DNA of 64,000 nucleotides, from the NCBI GenBank assembly GCA_020284085.1, contig JACEVL010000686.1:114935-178934 (forward strand), given 5' to 3'. Source of the DNA: Aporrectodea caliginosa (Eukaryota; Annelida; Clitellata; Crassiclitellata; Lumbricidae). Of the stretch, positions 23,068 through 35,779 are shown one piece after another; the stretch's first letter is position 1; every line of letters starts with the position of its first letter. The position numbers and the translations under genes were made by a program. The notes beneath the pieces are model-generated. The model had not been told where the DNA came from. It searched no databases and was given only the letters and a program-made list of their open reading frames with translations.

Positions 23068-24195
23068 TCAGCTATCTACCTAAAACCTCAAATATCCGCA
23101 CTATATCGGGCGTGATTGTTTAAACTTTGCTCTACTCTGGATTCAGCATAGTTGAAAACGCTGATAGACAGACTTGTTTCAGGTCTTGAGTGATTAGGAG
23201 TGACACTGACTGCTGTGGACGCTATTCAGTCTCCCAAGTCTAAGGTCACTGTTTGTTTTGGAACCAACCATTCCTGGCTGCATGTGTATAGTTGCCAGGG
23301 ATGGATGGTTATTCCGCCGGTCTGAACTTGCAAGGTTCAGCACAGAAGGCTAAGTACTTTAAAAACATGCAGCATTTGAGCCTTGGCCTACCTCTGCCTT
23401 ATTAACGGCGGTGTTCTCACGAAATGCAGTAGGGCGTCGGATACGTTCCTCTATTATAAGTGGGGCTTTTACTGGCCAAATTATAATAAGAATTTGCGAA
23501 TCAAGTTCAATTTTGTTGATAGAAATTAACTTGAAGTACATAATTTCAGTGAAGCAAGACCTCCTTGCAGGTAAGTATATAAGCATATGCAAATCATGAC
23601 AAATTGCCTATGTAGAGGCTTACCATCAAGCAAATCATGAAATCACAAAACAACAAAACAGTAACAATTCAGAAATGCATGCCAATCCTTATTAAATATT
23701 TATCCTTCTTAGTGAAGAATATAACATCCAAACCTAATATAAGTAGATTAAGCTGACAGACTTTGTTCACTATTACATCAAGATTGCAAATGCAATACAA
23801 AAAAAAACAAAGTGAAATCGAATAATTATAGTCACTCAAAATGATGCCCAGCTAAACTGTCTCGTACACTATCTAGTTCTGCAGAAGTATTGATGTCCAT
23901 TTATTTAGGTTCAAGACTGAACAATCTAGTTTTCAAAGAGTGTACTCAGAACGGAATACTTGACGGCGTCCACTGACACATTAACCACGTATAGGCAGGA
24001 CCTTGTTAATTATACCATACACCAGAATGCTTGATGCCCAACTATTTTGTAATTAAAATTATACCCAGCAAGAATTTGTCTGTATGTATATAAGCATTGC
24101 AACAGTACATCTTAATTACATAAAATCACATTAAGAGTCTCAATCTTTCCTCCATCTTCAACTACAGGTATATTGAATAACAAATCAGCACAGGT
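23068..24195. other. No gene seen
   Basis: AT-rich sequence. CTGAAC TTGCAAG GTTCAG near 23320 is a small hairpin. 3' UTR of the minus-strand zinc-finger locus may extend into the right part. Confidence 0.4.
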
Positions 24196-24201
24196 CAATC
24201 C

Positions 24202-25393
24202 TCAATTGTCAGATGGAGAACAGCAATGGCTAGAACAATGCTCTAGAAAATCCTTCTCTATTTCAATCATCTCATCACATATACCACATCCAAAAGATTT
24301 TTCCAGAAACGGTTTTGATTCCTCAGGTGATTTGATTTTATCAATGCAATGACATTCTCCAAGACTAGTTTTCACAAAACGACTTCTTTCTTCATTAGAA
24401 TCAAGATGCACGTTTCTCGACAACTGTTCACTTAGTTGGTCAATTACACCGGCACTAATTGAAGTTATGAATCGAACATATAAGTTTGCAATTGATTCAC
24501 TTTCCATTTTAAGATTTTGTGGCTGTATTCCTGCATGCAGTTCAAAGAGCTTGGGTGAAGAACTGCTCTTGGTATAAGATTTACTGGACGTTTGATGCTT
24601 ATCATTTATATGAGATCTTCTGTGATGCTTTAGACCTTCAAGTTGTGAGAAGCCCTTATTGCAAACCATACATATGTATGGTGTTTCTCCGGTATGAGTT
24701 CTCATGTGTGTTCTCAGAATACTACCTTGAGTAAATGATTTCTGACATAAGTGACATTTGTATGGTTTATCTCCAGTATGAGTTCTCATGTGCTTCCTCA
24801 GATTACCACCTTCAGTAAATGATTTCTCACATAACAGACATTTGTATGGTTTTTCTCCAGTATGGGTTTTCATGTGTCTTTTCAGATTACTGCCTGTTAC
24901 AAATGATTTCTGACATAACTGACATTTGTATGGCTTATCTCCACCTTCAGTAAATGATTTCTCACATAACAGCATGGGTTCTCAGTATGTTTGCACTTTC
25001 AGATGACTACCTGTTACAAATGATTTCTAAACTGATTTGTTGGTATTTATCTCAGCATAGCTGACTACCGCATTAAACGATTTCATGTAGCTGGTTGGTA
25101 TCTCCAGTATGAGTTCTCATGTGTTTCATCAGATTACCACCTTCAGTAAATGATTTCTGACATAACTGACATTTGTTTGGTTTATCTCCGGTATGGGTTT
25201 TCATGTGCATTCTCAGAGTACTACTTTGATTAAATGATTTCTGACACAGCTGGCACCTGTATGGTTTTTCGCCAGTATGGGTTCTCATGTGCCTTTTTAG
25301 ATCATAACCATGATCAAATGACTTCTTACATATCTGGCACCCGTATTGTTTTACTCCGATATGGGTTCTCGTAGGTGCCATCAGGCTACTCAC
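24202..25393 (-). pseudogene. C2H2 zinc-finger gene, broken
   Basis: Two frames of one gene. The upstream piece (25073-25393) has three good fingers (e.g. [19 protein letters not shown]). The downstream piece (24202-24975) has half a finger, four full fingers and a ~110-residue C-terminal domain. Between them (24976-25072) the finger register continues but carries two stop codons and a frame change. The first finger of the downstream piece lacks its histidine half. The C-terminal domain ends [23 protein letters not shown]: a final C-X2-C-X12-H-X3-H unit without TGEKP linkers, shared with the locus at 36229-37329. Reads as a pseudogene, although the 3' piece could still be expressed. Confidence 0.75.
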
Positions 25394-25600
25394 CTAACTG
25401 ATAAATTACTTATCCGGTAAGTTTCTTTGATGACTATATGATGATCACTTTGAGCAAACGGTTTCTTAAATAAATTACTTCTAGACAAAGTTGGAATTTG
25501 TGTGGCTTCTGATAAGCACGAGTTTTGGTACGCACTTCAAAGTAATTGCTTGTGTAAAAAGTTTCTGCAGTTGTTGCCTTTCCAACACCAACAGAGTCCA
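25394..25600 (-). pseudogene. Eroded N-terminal fingers of the same zinc-finger pseudogene
   Basis: Translated on the minus strand in shifting frames, pieces such as KLFTQAITLK and HKFQLC still follow finger spacing, with stops and lost cysteines and histidines. The locus was once longer. Confidence 0.5.
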
Positions 25601-27340
<1,740 letters not shown>

Positions 27341-27407
27341 GTATATCACAAGCTCAAAACATGCGACTGGCTGCGGCCACAGTCGACGCATTATGTATTT
27401 GACATTT

Positions 27408-27740
27408 CCTCCCGAACATTTCCCCGCCCTGGATATTTCCCTCCCCCGAACAGTAAGTAGGTAACTCAACCATTGTCCATGATAACCTTCATTAATCCAA
27501 CTTCTACTGAAGCAGACCTTCTTTCATCAATCCAACTTCATCAATCTGTTTTATATTTAAGCAAAGAATTTCTTTCACAAATCCTGCTTCCATTTAAGCA
27601 TAAAATTTCTTTCATCAATCAAAATTCTATTTAAGCATAGAATTTGTTTCAACAATCCAACTTCTATTACCTTAAAGAATTAATTTCATCAGTCCAATTT
27701 CGGGGAGAAATCTCCGGGGGGAAATGTCCGGCAGGAGGTC
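27408..27740. mobile_element. MITE-like element with GAAGCTGGATTGATGAAA minisatellite inside
   Basis: Inverted ends CCTCCCGAACATTTCCCC (27413-27430) and GGGGGGAAATGTCCGGC plus AGGAGG (27716-27738) flank five to six diverged minus-orientation units of the 'catcaatccaacttctattTAAGC' minisatellite. Non-coding. The ends differ from those of the 28103 and 34539 elements although the interior minisatellite is the same. Confidence 0.55.
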
Positions 27741-28102
27741 CTAGACCCAACAAATGATATGCATAATTTGAAGGCTGAAACAGTTAGCCTATGCAAAATT
27801 CCCGTTGTCCGCTGCTGGATATATGTAGGCTAAAACACATTTCTGCTCCACTTAAAACACTGCAGCTCCACTTAAAGCATTGCAGCTCCACTGTCTCAGT
27901 TAAACATGATCTGAGATCATAATATTATGTTGCCTACGTCACTTGACTGTATAACTTTATATTCCTAAAGTTGTACACATTTAGGCTTATCACTATCACA
28001 TTACTTGCATGTTTCATTTCACTGACATGTTACGCAATGCCGCAGTCATAATCTCAAAACCTTTCCTTCTGTATAAACTTATGGTGCATCATTATACTAA
28101 GA

Positions 28103-28720
28103 TGGTAAAGTCGTAGTTTAGGTTGCTAAATTATTCTAATGTCTTCAATGCCGTACTTGACGTTGGTAAGTAAGCAGCGTACCTATGTGCATGTTAACTA
28201 TCATCAATCCAGCTTCCATTTCATCAAGAATTTTTGGTAAACCCGTAGTTTAGGTTGGTAAATTATTTTATATCGTCAAATTCAAATGGAAGCTGGATTA
28301 AGGAAAAAAAATTGTTTCAGTAACTCGAAGTGTGATTGATGAAACCATTTCTGTCTTTAAATAGAAGTTGGATTGATCGAAATAATTTTTACCGTAAATA
28401 GAAGCTGGATTGATGAAACTATGTTTTGAATGCAATAGAAGCTGGAATGATTAAAATAATTGTTTCCGTAAGTAGAAGCTGGACCACGAGAATAGTTCAT
28501 TGCTTAAATAAAAGTTTCATTGATGACAAATATTTTTTGGGTGAAATAGAAGTTGGGTAATTTTTTCATTAAATGGAAGCTGGATTGATTAAAAAAATTC
28601 TTGATGCAATGGAAGCGGGATTAATTATAGTTATGATAGACATAGGTAGAGTGCTTACTTACCAACGTCAAGTACGGTATTGAAGACATTAGAATAATTT
28701 AGCAACCTAAACTACGGGAT
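28103..28720. mobile_element. Foldback element with ~100-bp inverted arms
   Basis: The left arm begins GGTAAAGTCGTAGTTTAGG (28103) and runs through TTCTAATGTCTTCAATGC, CGTACTTGACGTTGGTAAG. The right arm ends with the same sequence reversed (28640-28717, ending CCTAAACTACGGG). Between them a second inner copy of the 'gtagtttaggttggtaaatt' end (28248) and about ten plus-orientation minisatellite units (tagaagctggattgatgaaa) are present. No ORF; a non-autonomous foldback transposon. The closest relative in the window is 34539-35000. Confidence 0.8.
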
Positions 28721-29129
28721 AACCACACGAGGTGCTTAACAACTCTTGAAATACAATTCAATATTTACAACACAATTATATATTATAGGCAATAAGAAAA
28801 TGCTATTAAAATTATCATTGGATTTTACACAAGATTCTGAAACTTTAAACTAATGGAAAATACTGTCAGTAATTTAAAACAATAAAATGTAACAAAATAA
28901 TTAACCTGAAACAGTAGCGTCGAGGCAAATATTTTAAAATGGCGTTAAGGAAAGACATAATATTGTAAAGATATACCTGTAAGTAAAGGCTAGACTACCA
29001 ACCCTCGTGACATCTAGTCATTGACGACAATATTTTTACTCTCCCAATGCACTCAACGTATGAAAGCTTAGACACTGCGCAGTTCATTTGATTGACCACT
29101 TTGATCAAGAACAGTCGAATTGCCGCTTT
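28721..29129. other. No gene seen
   Basis: AT-rich, no recognisable feature. Confidence 0.4.
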
Positions 29130-29305
29130 CGAATGGTAAATGAAGCATGTACTTCACCAAATCCTACCTCCTCTCCGACCACTCTCCCTTCACCAATTAG
29201 GCTAAGACCTCGAGCACACAACCATACTCTCCCTCTCAAAGACAACTCTCAATTTTACCCAAGTTCCTTAGCCTATAGAAAAATATTTACAATTTAGTTT
29301 AAAAT
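29130..29305 (+). pseudogene. LINE (family I) C-terminal fragment
   Basis: The peptide RLRPRAHNHTLPLKDN near the centre matches the 'LRPRTHN..LP' block of the family I copies at 48880-49280 and 63223-63429. No 3' tail preserved. Confidence 0.5.
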
Positions 29306-29440
29306 TTTCTAATTACTTTTAATTAAGCTTATCCATTATCACTCATGTTAGAATTTCTGCGTTTTTTCAGATTGCTTTTATCAATAAAACTAATGATAGG
29401 CCTATTATAGCCTAAAACAGCTAGGGCCTACTCGATTTTA

Positions 29441-29790
29441 TGTATTGTATTGTATTGTATTGCAGGCCTATCTAAAGATTTATACTGCACCTCTCTCAGA
29501 ATAACTATTCAGAAGCGCTCTCAGCACGAAACGTCTTTAAAGAACGTGAGACCAAAGAGGAAAAACTAGTCATTACTTTAGTCCTCAGTGAGGAGGAAGG
29601 TCATTCCAAGTAGAGGGACCAACCACGGCAAATGCCCGGCGTTGAGCCAAGGCAGTCCTAGTCCTAGGAATAAAAAGATCAAGCCAATCAGCAGAGCGCA
29701 AGGAACGATCGAGATGAGGTCGAAGATAACGGCTTTCGCATATAGTCAGAAAGATACTTTGGGGCACTGCTCAGCTGCGCCTTTGAGACT
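29441..29790 (-). mobile_element. LINE (family E) 3' end with (CAATA)n tail
   Basis: The minus-strand frame 29585-29767 reads ...DRSLRSADWLDLFIPRTRTAL... ending in AFAVVGPSTWNDLPPH, the LINE C-terminal signature. The 3' UTR contains GTGCTGAGAGCGCTTCTGAATAG and the element ends in a pentamer tail at 29441-29463. 5'-truncated. A plus-strand copy of the extreme 3' end is at 22171. Confidence 0.8.
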
Positions 29791-30744
29791 AGAAAGAGAA
29801 TCTTATAATGGATGCGCGCATACATAATGTAGATACAGTAGATCAATTTCAAAACACACGTAATCATAATATTTGATTATCCAACAAGCACAAGATGTAC
29901 GCAATAGGCCTAATATTAAATATCGCTAATTATATGGGTCGGTTCCGTTGTTAAAAAAATATGTAATTTCGAGGTGCATTCACATAATTCACTACTAAAT
30001 ATACCATTTTGTTCAGAAATGAATGCTGAATCAATTGCTGTATTACCGGGTATTTGATATGATAATGTGAAACCAAAGTTACAAACACGAAATCCGAGGG
30101 GTGGGTGGTAACCACCTCCTTGGTAGCCTGAAGGTTAAATTCACACACTACACTCAATTGGTATTCCAGCCATTGGAAATACGAGATCCAATGAATTGTA
30201 TGCATTTTGAAAGGTTTAGATCAGGTGTAATGACCAGAAGCCACAAGACCTCTAAAAGTCCAAACTCGAACATGACTCGACGGTTGCACATGGGCGGTTG
30301 AGAGACCTACGAATCAGACGATCTTCAACTCTATGAAACTGTGGGTTGAGAAGAGAATAGTCGTGTGTAATATACAGATTTTCCTTTTGAAAATCCTAAT
30401 AATTTTCAATCTTCCATTTACAAACCCATAAAGCCTGTGATATTGGTTTGGTCTATTCACAAAAAGGATAAGTAAAACACCACGCACGTCGTACACCGTA
30501 AAGAAACCTGAAGCTTGCCTCGATCCCTGCAGATGAGTTGCAGTGTACGGTATAATTATGCTAATAGGTTCTATCGAATTCATTAAATGATACGGGCAAT
30601 CTATTTGTCAATCAATCTATCTATATATTTAGTAGGTCCTTATAAGGTCCGTTTTCGACGAATAAGACGGATGAATAATTGCATAGCCTACAACGGTGAA
30701 TAATTTACGACGCTAAACTAAACGTTTACCCCTACTTCTTTTTA
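29791..30744. other. No gene seen
   Basis: Contains an open minus-strand frame of 89 codons (30314-30583) of unconvincing composition. No repeat recognised. Confidence 0.4.
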
Positions 30745-31105
30745 AGCAAAAAAAGATATGTTTCATCAATCCAACTGCTCTTTAAGCCAGAATCGTAGTC
30801 ATCTATCCAACTTCTATTTATGTCAAAAAATTATTTCCATCAATAGGCCTACAACTTCTATTTAAACACAGAAATGGTTTCATCAATCCCACTTCCATTT
30901 AGGAAAACAATTTTTTTTCATCAGTCCAGCTTCCATTTTAATTTGACGATAGGCTATAAAGTAATTTAGCAACGTAAACTACCGTTTAGCCGATTGACAG
31001 AATTCATGCTGAAATAGAAGTTGGATTGATGAAAATAATCCCTGTTTAAATGGAAGTTTCAATGATGAAAAGATATCGCAGTATACATGTAAGTAGAAGT
31101 GGATT
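30745..31105. repeat. Minisatellite block in both orientations with a foldback-type end
   Basis: Minus-orientation units ('catcaatccaacttctattta') from 30755 to 30935 are followed by an end of the 34539 family ('taatttagcaacgtaaactac', ~30964-30984), then plus-orientation units (31010-31100). Probably a degraded foldback element or two adjoining ones. Confidence 0.6.
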
Positions 31106-31214
31106 CATGCAAAGAATTTATGTCGGATTAGCCTAATTTCGGACTACAGAATCTTTGGTCTATCGAACCTTAGGACTATCGAACCGTTGGACTATCGACA
31201 CCTATAATAGGCCT

Positions 31215-31420
31215 AACCTTAAATGCGTTCGCTAGACGACAGTGTATACTTTCAAAAAGTGTAGCTTTTGTATCATTGTAGTGAAACACTTTGATCGTTC
31301 GCCATTTTGTGGAGATGACAGTAGGCCTATGAAACAGTTTATATGGAAATTCGATTTATACTGCCAAACGTGGTTAGATTCTGAACTCTTGTAGGGCCTA
31401 TATAATTTATTGGATAAGCA
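31215..31420 (+). repeat. Duplicated segment (second copy 34325-34510)
   Basis: 'ttcgctagacgaca..gtatactttc', 'gtagtgaaacactttgatcgtt', 'gccattttgtg' and 'tggttagattc' occur in the same order and spacing at 34328-34480. Non-coding. The copies lie left of the 31739 foldback and left of the 34539 foldback respectively, so element and flank may have moved or been duplicated together. Confidence 0.65.
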
Positions 31421-31504
31421 AACGCAGTCAATGATCGTTTTCCGTAACTCATTTTGACCGTCGGACCATTTATTAGCAGCAGCCTACGCCACAGCCCTAT
31501 AGAA

Positions 31505-31645
31505 CATTAATTTTGAATCGTGGTAGGCTGGTAGCCTTGTCGTAAATTTGACAGACTGCAGCCCTATCATAAATTATTTGACACGAGGCCTCCCTATCGT
31601 AAATTTAAATTTGACACGTACGCGTCAGCCCTGTCGAAAGCCATC
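31505..31645. repeat. Short tandem units (CCCTATCGTAAATTTGACAC)
   Basis: Three diverged units of ~45 bp each containing 'cc(c)tatcgtaaatttgaca'. They end at the left border region of the foldback below. Confidence 0.5.
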
Positions 31646-31738
31646 GACAAGCCAGGGTCAGACTCGAAATCTGAGCCCTCGATCATTACCATAGGCAGCA
31701 TTGATTGCCAGCACGCCTATATCCGCTGTGTATTTGAA

Positions 31739-32617
31739 GTACGAGTTGACTCGACAAGCGGTTCTAGACAGGACTTGGCAAATATCATACCGTCCAATCA
31801 CAGGCGACTTCTCATACCGACCAATCACAGGCGACCTCTCATATCGACCAATCACAGACGACTTCTCATATCGACCAATCACATTCTAACAACAAAATCA
31901 GCGTGAAAAATAAACATCAACATGTCAAAGTTTAAATAATTCTTTACCTAAATGGAAGCTGCATTGACAATAATAATTGCGCAAATGGAAGCTGGATTGG
32001 GTAAAAAAATAATTGCTTAAATGGAAGCGGGGTCGGGTAAAATAATTGCGTAAATGGAAGCTGGATTTGGTAAAATAATTGCGTAAATGGAAGCTGGATT
32101 GGGTAAAATAATGGCAATCCTCCAGTTTAGGTGCCAAAGTTATTTTGGCACCTAAACTGGTATCCATTGAAATTGCAGTTTATATTTTCATCAAAATCCC
32201 ACTTCTATTTAGCATGAATTCATTTCATCATTCCCACTTCCATTTAACGTGCATTCTTTTCATCAATCACACTTCCATTTAAGCAAATAATTATTTAGAT
32301 TAATCCAACCTCAAGTTTCACGGTAAACTATTTTCGTCAATCCAGCTTCCATTTACGCAATTATTATACCCAATCGAGCTTCCATTTATGCAATAATAAT
32401 ATTCTTGTCTATCCAGCTTACAAGTAAAGAATTATTTAAACTTCGACACGTTGATATTTTTATTTATTTTCCACGCTGGTTTTTATTGCTACACAAGTCG
32501 TCTGTGATTGGTCGGTATGAGAAGTCATCTGTGATTGGTTGTTATGAGAAGTCGCCTATGATTGGACGGTATGATATTTGCCAAGTCCTGTCTCGAACCG
32601 CTTGTGTTGACTCGTAC
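31739..32617. mobile_element. 879-bp foldback element with CCAAT repeats in its arms
   Basis: The outer arms (31739-31960 and 32405-32617) are inverted copies at ~85% identity, starting GTACGAGT and including AAGCGGTTC, GACAGGACTTGGCAAATATC. Each arm holds three to four 27-bp units (GACCAATCACAGGCGACTTC) with a CCAAT core. Inside are minisatellite units in plus orientation on the left and minus on the right, and at the centre a perfect 17-bp stem with a 5-nt loop (32122-32160, CCAGTTTAGGTGCCAAA). The whole could fold into one long hairpin. No ORF with plausible function. No clear target duplication. Confidence 0.85.
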
Positions 32618-32877
32618 CTGGCGTCTCGGCAAGCCCATTCAAGTACGCGATTACTCGTACCTGGGGGTCAATGTGTTAACATTATATTAATTTATTCAAG
32701 TTAGCAGCCTATTATAATCGTAATGCACTACGAATAAATTATGCGTCATTTTCTGTTAAGAAGACAATGCATCCATAAGTAGACTACAGCGCGCTTCTTT
32801 CTTGAATGCTGCGTTTTCAATTTTTATTGCCTAACGGTCACTTGTCTTTCGACTTTTCCGATTTGCACTGTTGGTGA

Positions 32878-32939
32878 GTTTTTAATTTTGATTCAAATTG
32901 AGTAGCAGATGGACATTGACGGGCTGAAACTGGGAGACT
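32878..32939 (-). mobile_element. 62-bp 3' fragment of LINE family A
   Basis: 'ttaattttgattcaaattgag', 'tagcagatggacattgacggg' matches 3380-3444, the 3' end of the family A LINE. It stops exactly where the plus-strand LINE reverse transcriptase begins, giving a tail-to-head chimera. Confidence 0.75.
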
Positions 32940-34192
32940 GGTGTCCCTCAAGGTTCCGTCCTGGGCCCACTGCTCTTCATTCTGTACACTACACCATTAA
33001 GCCATCTCATAAAATCCTCTTCTGTTGACCACCATCTCTACGCAGACGACACCCAACTCTACATATCCTTCTCCCCCAGCTCTTTTTCTACTTCCATTGC
33101 AAAACTACTCAATGTGGTTAACCTAGTCTCTCAATGGATGTCGTCCAACCTGCTTTGCCTCAACCCTTCCAAAACAGAATTCATCATCCTCGGCCTTCCT
33201 GACCAAATCAAGAAAATACCTGACCTTTCAATACACCTATCTACTAACTCTTCATCTCTTACCTTCACCTCTGATGCCCCTGTCCGCAATCTTGGTGTTA
33301 CTTTTGATCCACATCTCTCCTTCTCTAATCACACCTCCAACCTCTCGCGCTCCTGCTTCATGCACATTCGTGACCTCCGCCGCATCCGACCCATGCTCGA
33401 CTTCAAAACTGCCTCCACCATTGCCCCCTCCATTGTCCACTCAAAGCTCGACTATTGCAATTCCCTCTTTCTCAACCTTGAAGCCACCCAACTAAAGCGT
33501 CTGCAGCTCATCCAAAACTCATTAGCCAGAGCCGTCACCAGAACGCCCAAGCATCATCACATCACTCCAATCCTCAAATCACTCCATTGGTTAAAAATCC
33601 CAGAGCGAATTCACTTCAAAGTCCTATCACTAACCTACAACTCCCTACAACACTCCCAGCCCAGATATCTCCGCGAACTCTTCACCATCCACCCAACCCG
33701 TTCTACCCGATCATCCTCCGTTCTCACTCTTTCTAGACCCCCGGTCACTACTCATCTCAAGTTCTCCAACCGAGCAATATCCAACACTGCGCCGCGTCTC
33801 TGGAACGATCTACCTCCTGAATTCCGCACTTTTTCGGTTCCTCCACCATCATCGCCAATCATCCACCATCATCTGCCTCAGGCTCTTCTATCCATCACCC
33901 CCAAGGCTTTCCACTCGAAAACTAAAGTCTCTGCTTTTCAAGAACTCTTATCCTGACTCATCTGATCCTGTACCTTCCAATCCTCGACCTAAAAGACACC
34001 CGCCTTAACATCTGCTGTGCCCTCTCTGATCCCCTGGAAACCGGACTCGGACCTCCCTCGGACTACTCTTTTGGACAACCCCTCTGATTAGACGCAGCGC
34101 TCGTGAATAAGCTGGTGCCCTGCGCTTGGCTTTCGAGTGGCGCTTTAGAAGTTTGGAGATTACGATTACGATTACGATTACGATTACGACTG
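32940..34192 (+). mobile_element. 5'-truncated CR1/L2-like LINE (family F) with (ATTACG)n tail
   Basis: An uninterrupted frame from 32940 to 33956 (338 codons) begins [20 protein letters not shown]. It continues with [14 protein letters not shown] (catalytic YADD), [49 protein letters not shown] and a final [13 protein letters not shown] block. The start is fixed by truncation, not by an ATG. The 3' UTR (33957-34155) has 'cgagtggcgctttagaag' and the element ends in a hexamer tail (34158-34189). Endonuclease and upstream RT motifs are absent. The clean frame implies a young insertion. Confidence 0.9.
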
Positions 34193-34324
34193 TTCCAAAC
34201 ACCCAGGCGGCTCTCCACTTTTTTCTTCTTAGTATTATTTAAATGGAAAATATCGAAATTTTGGAAATAGGTCTTCATTATTTGCATAAGCCTGAGATCC
34301 TTGCTGATGCAGCAAGTTAAAAGT

Positions 34325-34510
34325 ATTCGCTAGACGACAGGATATACTTTCACGAAATCCAGCTTACTTATCAATGTAGTGAAACACTTTGATCGTTAGC
34401 CATTTTGTGCTGATGAAAGTATGATCCAGATTTTGAGAAATTCCATTCAGTGTCAAATCTGGTTAGATTCAAAACTCTGTGCGTATAATTTAGTTGACAA
34501 GTACATTAAT
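34325..34510 (+). repeat. Duplicated segment (first copy 31215-31420)
   Basis: See the shared phrases listed for 31215. This copy immediately precedes the foldback at 34539. Confidence 0.65.
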
Positions 34511-34538
34511 TTTACGTAATGACATAGAGAGAGTTGCT

Positions 34539-35000
34539 GGTAAAGTCGTAGTTTACGTTGCAAAATTATTCTAATGTCTTCAATGCCGTACTTGACGTTG
34601 GTAAGTAAGAAGTCTACCTATGGGCATGTTAACTATCATCAATCCACCTTCCATTTCATTGAGAAATTTTGTCATCAATCCAACTTCTATTTCATGAAAG
34701 AAATATTTTTCAGCAATGGAACTTTTATTTAAGCAAATATATATTCTCATGGATCCAGCTTCTAATTACGGAAACAATTATTTTCATCAATCCAGCTTCT
34801 ATTGAATCGAAGACTGAATTTCATCCATCCAGCTTCTATTTACGGAAAAAATTATTTCGATCAATCGAACTTCAATTTTGAACACAGGAATGTTTTAATC
34901 AATCCCACTTCCATTTAGGGAAACGATTTTTTTCATAATCCAGCTTCCATGTTAAAGTGACAATATCAAATAATTTAGCAACGTAAACTACGACTTTACC
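34539..35000. mobile_element. Foldback element, 462 bp
   Basis: Ends are GGTAAAGTCGTAGTTTACG (34539) and its reverse complement (…ACTACGACTTTACC ending at 35000), ~30 bp near-perfect. The left side also shares the 'ttctaatgtcttcaatgccgtacttgacg' stretch with 28103-28200. The interior is about eight minus-orientation minisatellite units ('catcaatccagcttctattta'). Same family as 28103-28720, probably younger because the extreme ends match better. Confidence 0.8.
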
Positions 35001-35162
35001 GAGTTCAATATCACCGTCCGTAGACGCTATTATTAAGTTAACAAGACAACCAGATGGAAATTCTTATCAAGATGCAGTCCGTCTAAACACCGGTAACAAA
35101 ATAAGAATTGCCAAATGTCCACTGTACAGACCTTAAGAATTAATTAGTAAAAGAAAGAGCAA

Positions 35163-35254
35163 AGCTAACTGGTAACCTAGCTGAGTGCCTGTTAAAATAT
35201 CAGTTGGGCCCAACTGACATTTTAACAGGCACTCAGCTAGGTTACCAGTTAGCT
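35163..35254. other. 92-bp near-perfect palindrome
   Basis: Two 46-bp arms meet at GGGCCC with no spacer; 45 of 46 positions are complementary. The single mismatch (A at 35199 opposite C at 35218) is a G-T type transition. The outer ends are AGCTAACTGGTAACC and GGTTACCAGTTAGCT. The flanks outside 35163 and 35254 are not symmetric. No ORF. Confidence 0.95.
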
Positions 35255-35779
35255 AAGAGAGACATTAAGGTTTTAACAAAGACAAAATTAATTCTTAGCA
35301 GAAAATAGTTAAAGATTTCATGGAAGTGTGACTCACCATTATAAATAACTAGTCTAGAAATTACAGCAATGAAATTGTGTGGTATACTTAGAAACATGTT
35401 TAATACTGCGCTGTTACTGTTCTGTTTAGATTGTAGCCTATACGAAGAAGAGGAACAACATTCTGTTAGAGCTTCACAAGCAGCTGTAACAGACGGTTTA
35501 CATCTCATTAATATTCAACTAGAACAGTACAGTGGATTTATTTGACTATACAACTTTCTATTGTCAACTCCTCAATCTTCGGTTAAAAGTATACTCAACA
35601 ATAGCTAGCGTAAAAGCCTGGTTTTATACAAAGGTTGGAAAGCTTCAGTACTTTGTCGTAGTTTTTCTGTGTGACTAATTTCGTACTTAACTCGAAAAAT
35701 CACTGCTTCCGAGAGATGAAGAATAAACCATTCTTGTAAACATCTGAAATGAAAACTTACATGAAGTCCTCGATAATGT
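35255..35779. other. No gene seen
   Basis: AT-rich interval between the palindrome and the first recognisable zinc-finger remains. Confidence 0.4.
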
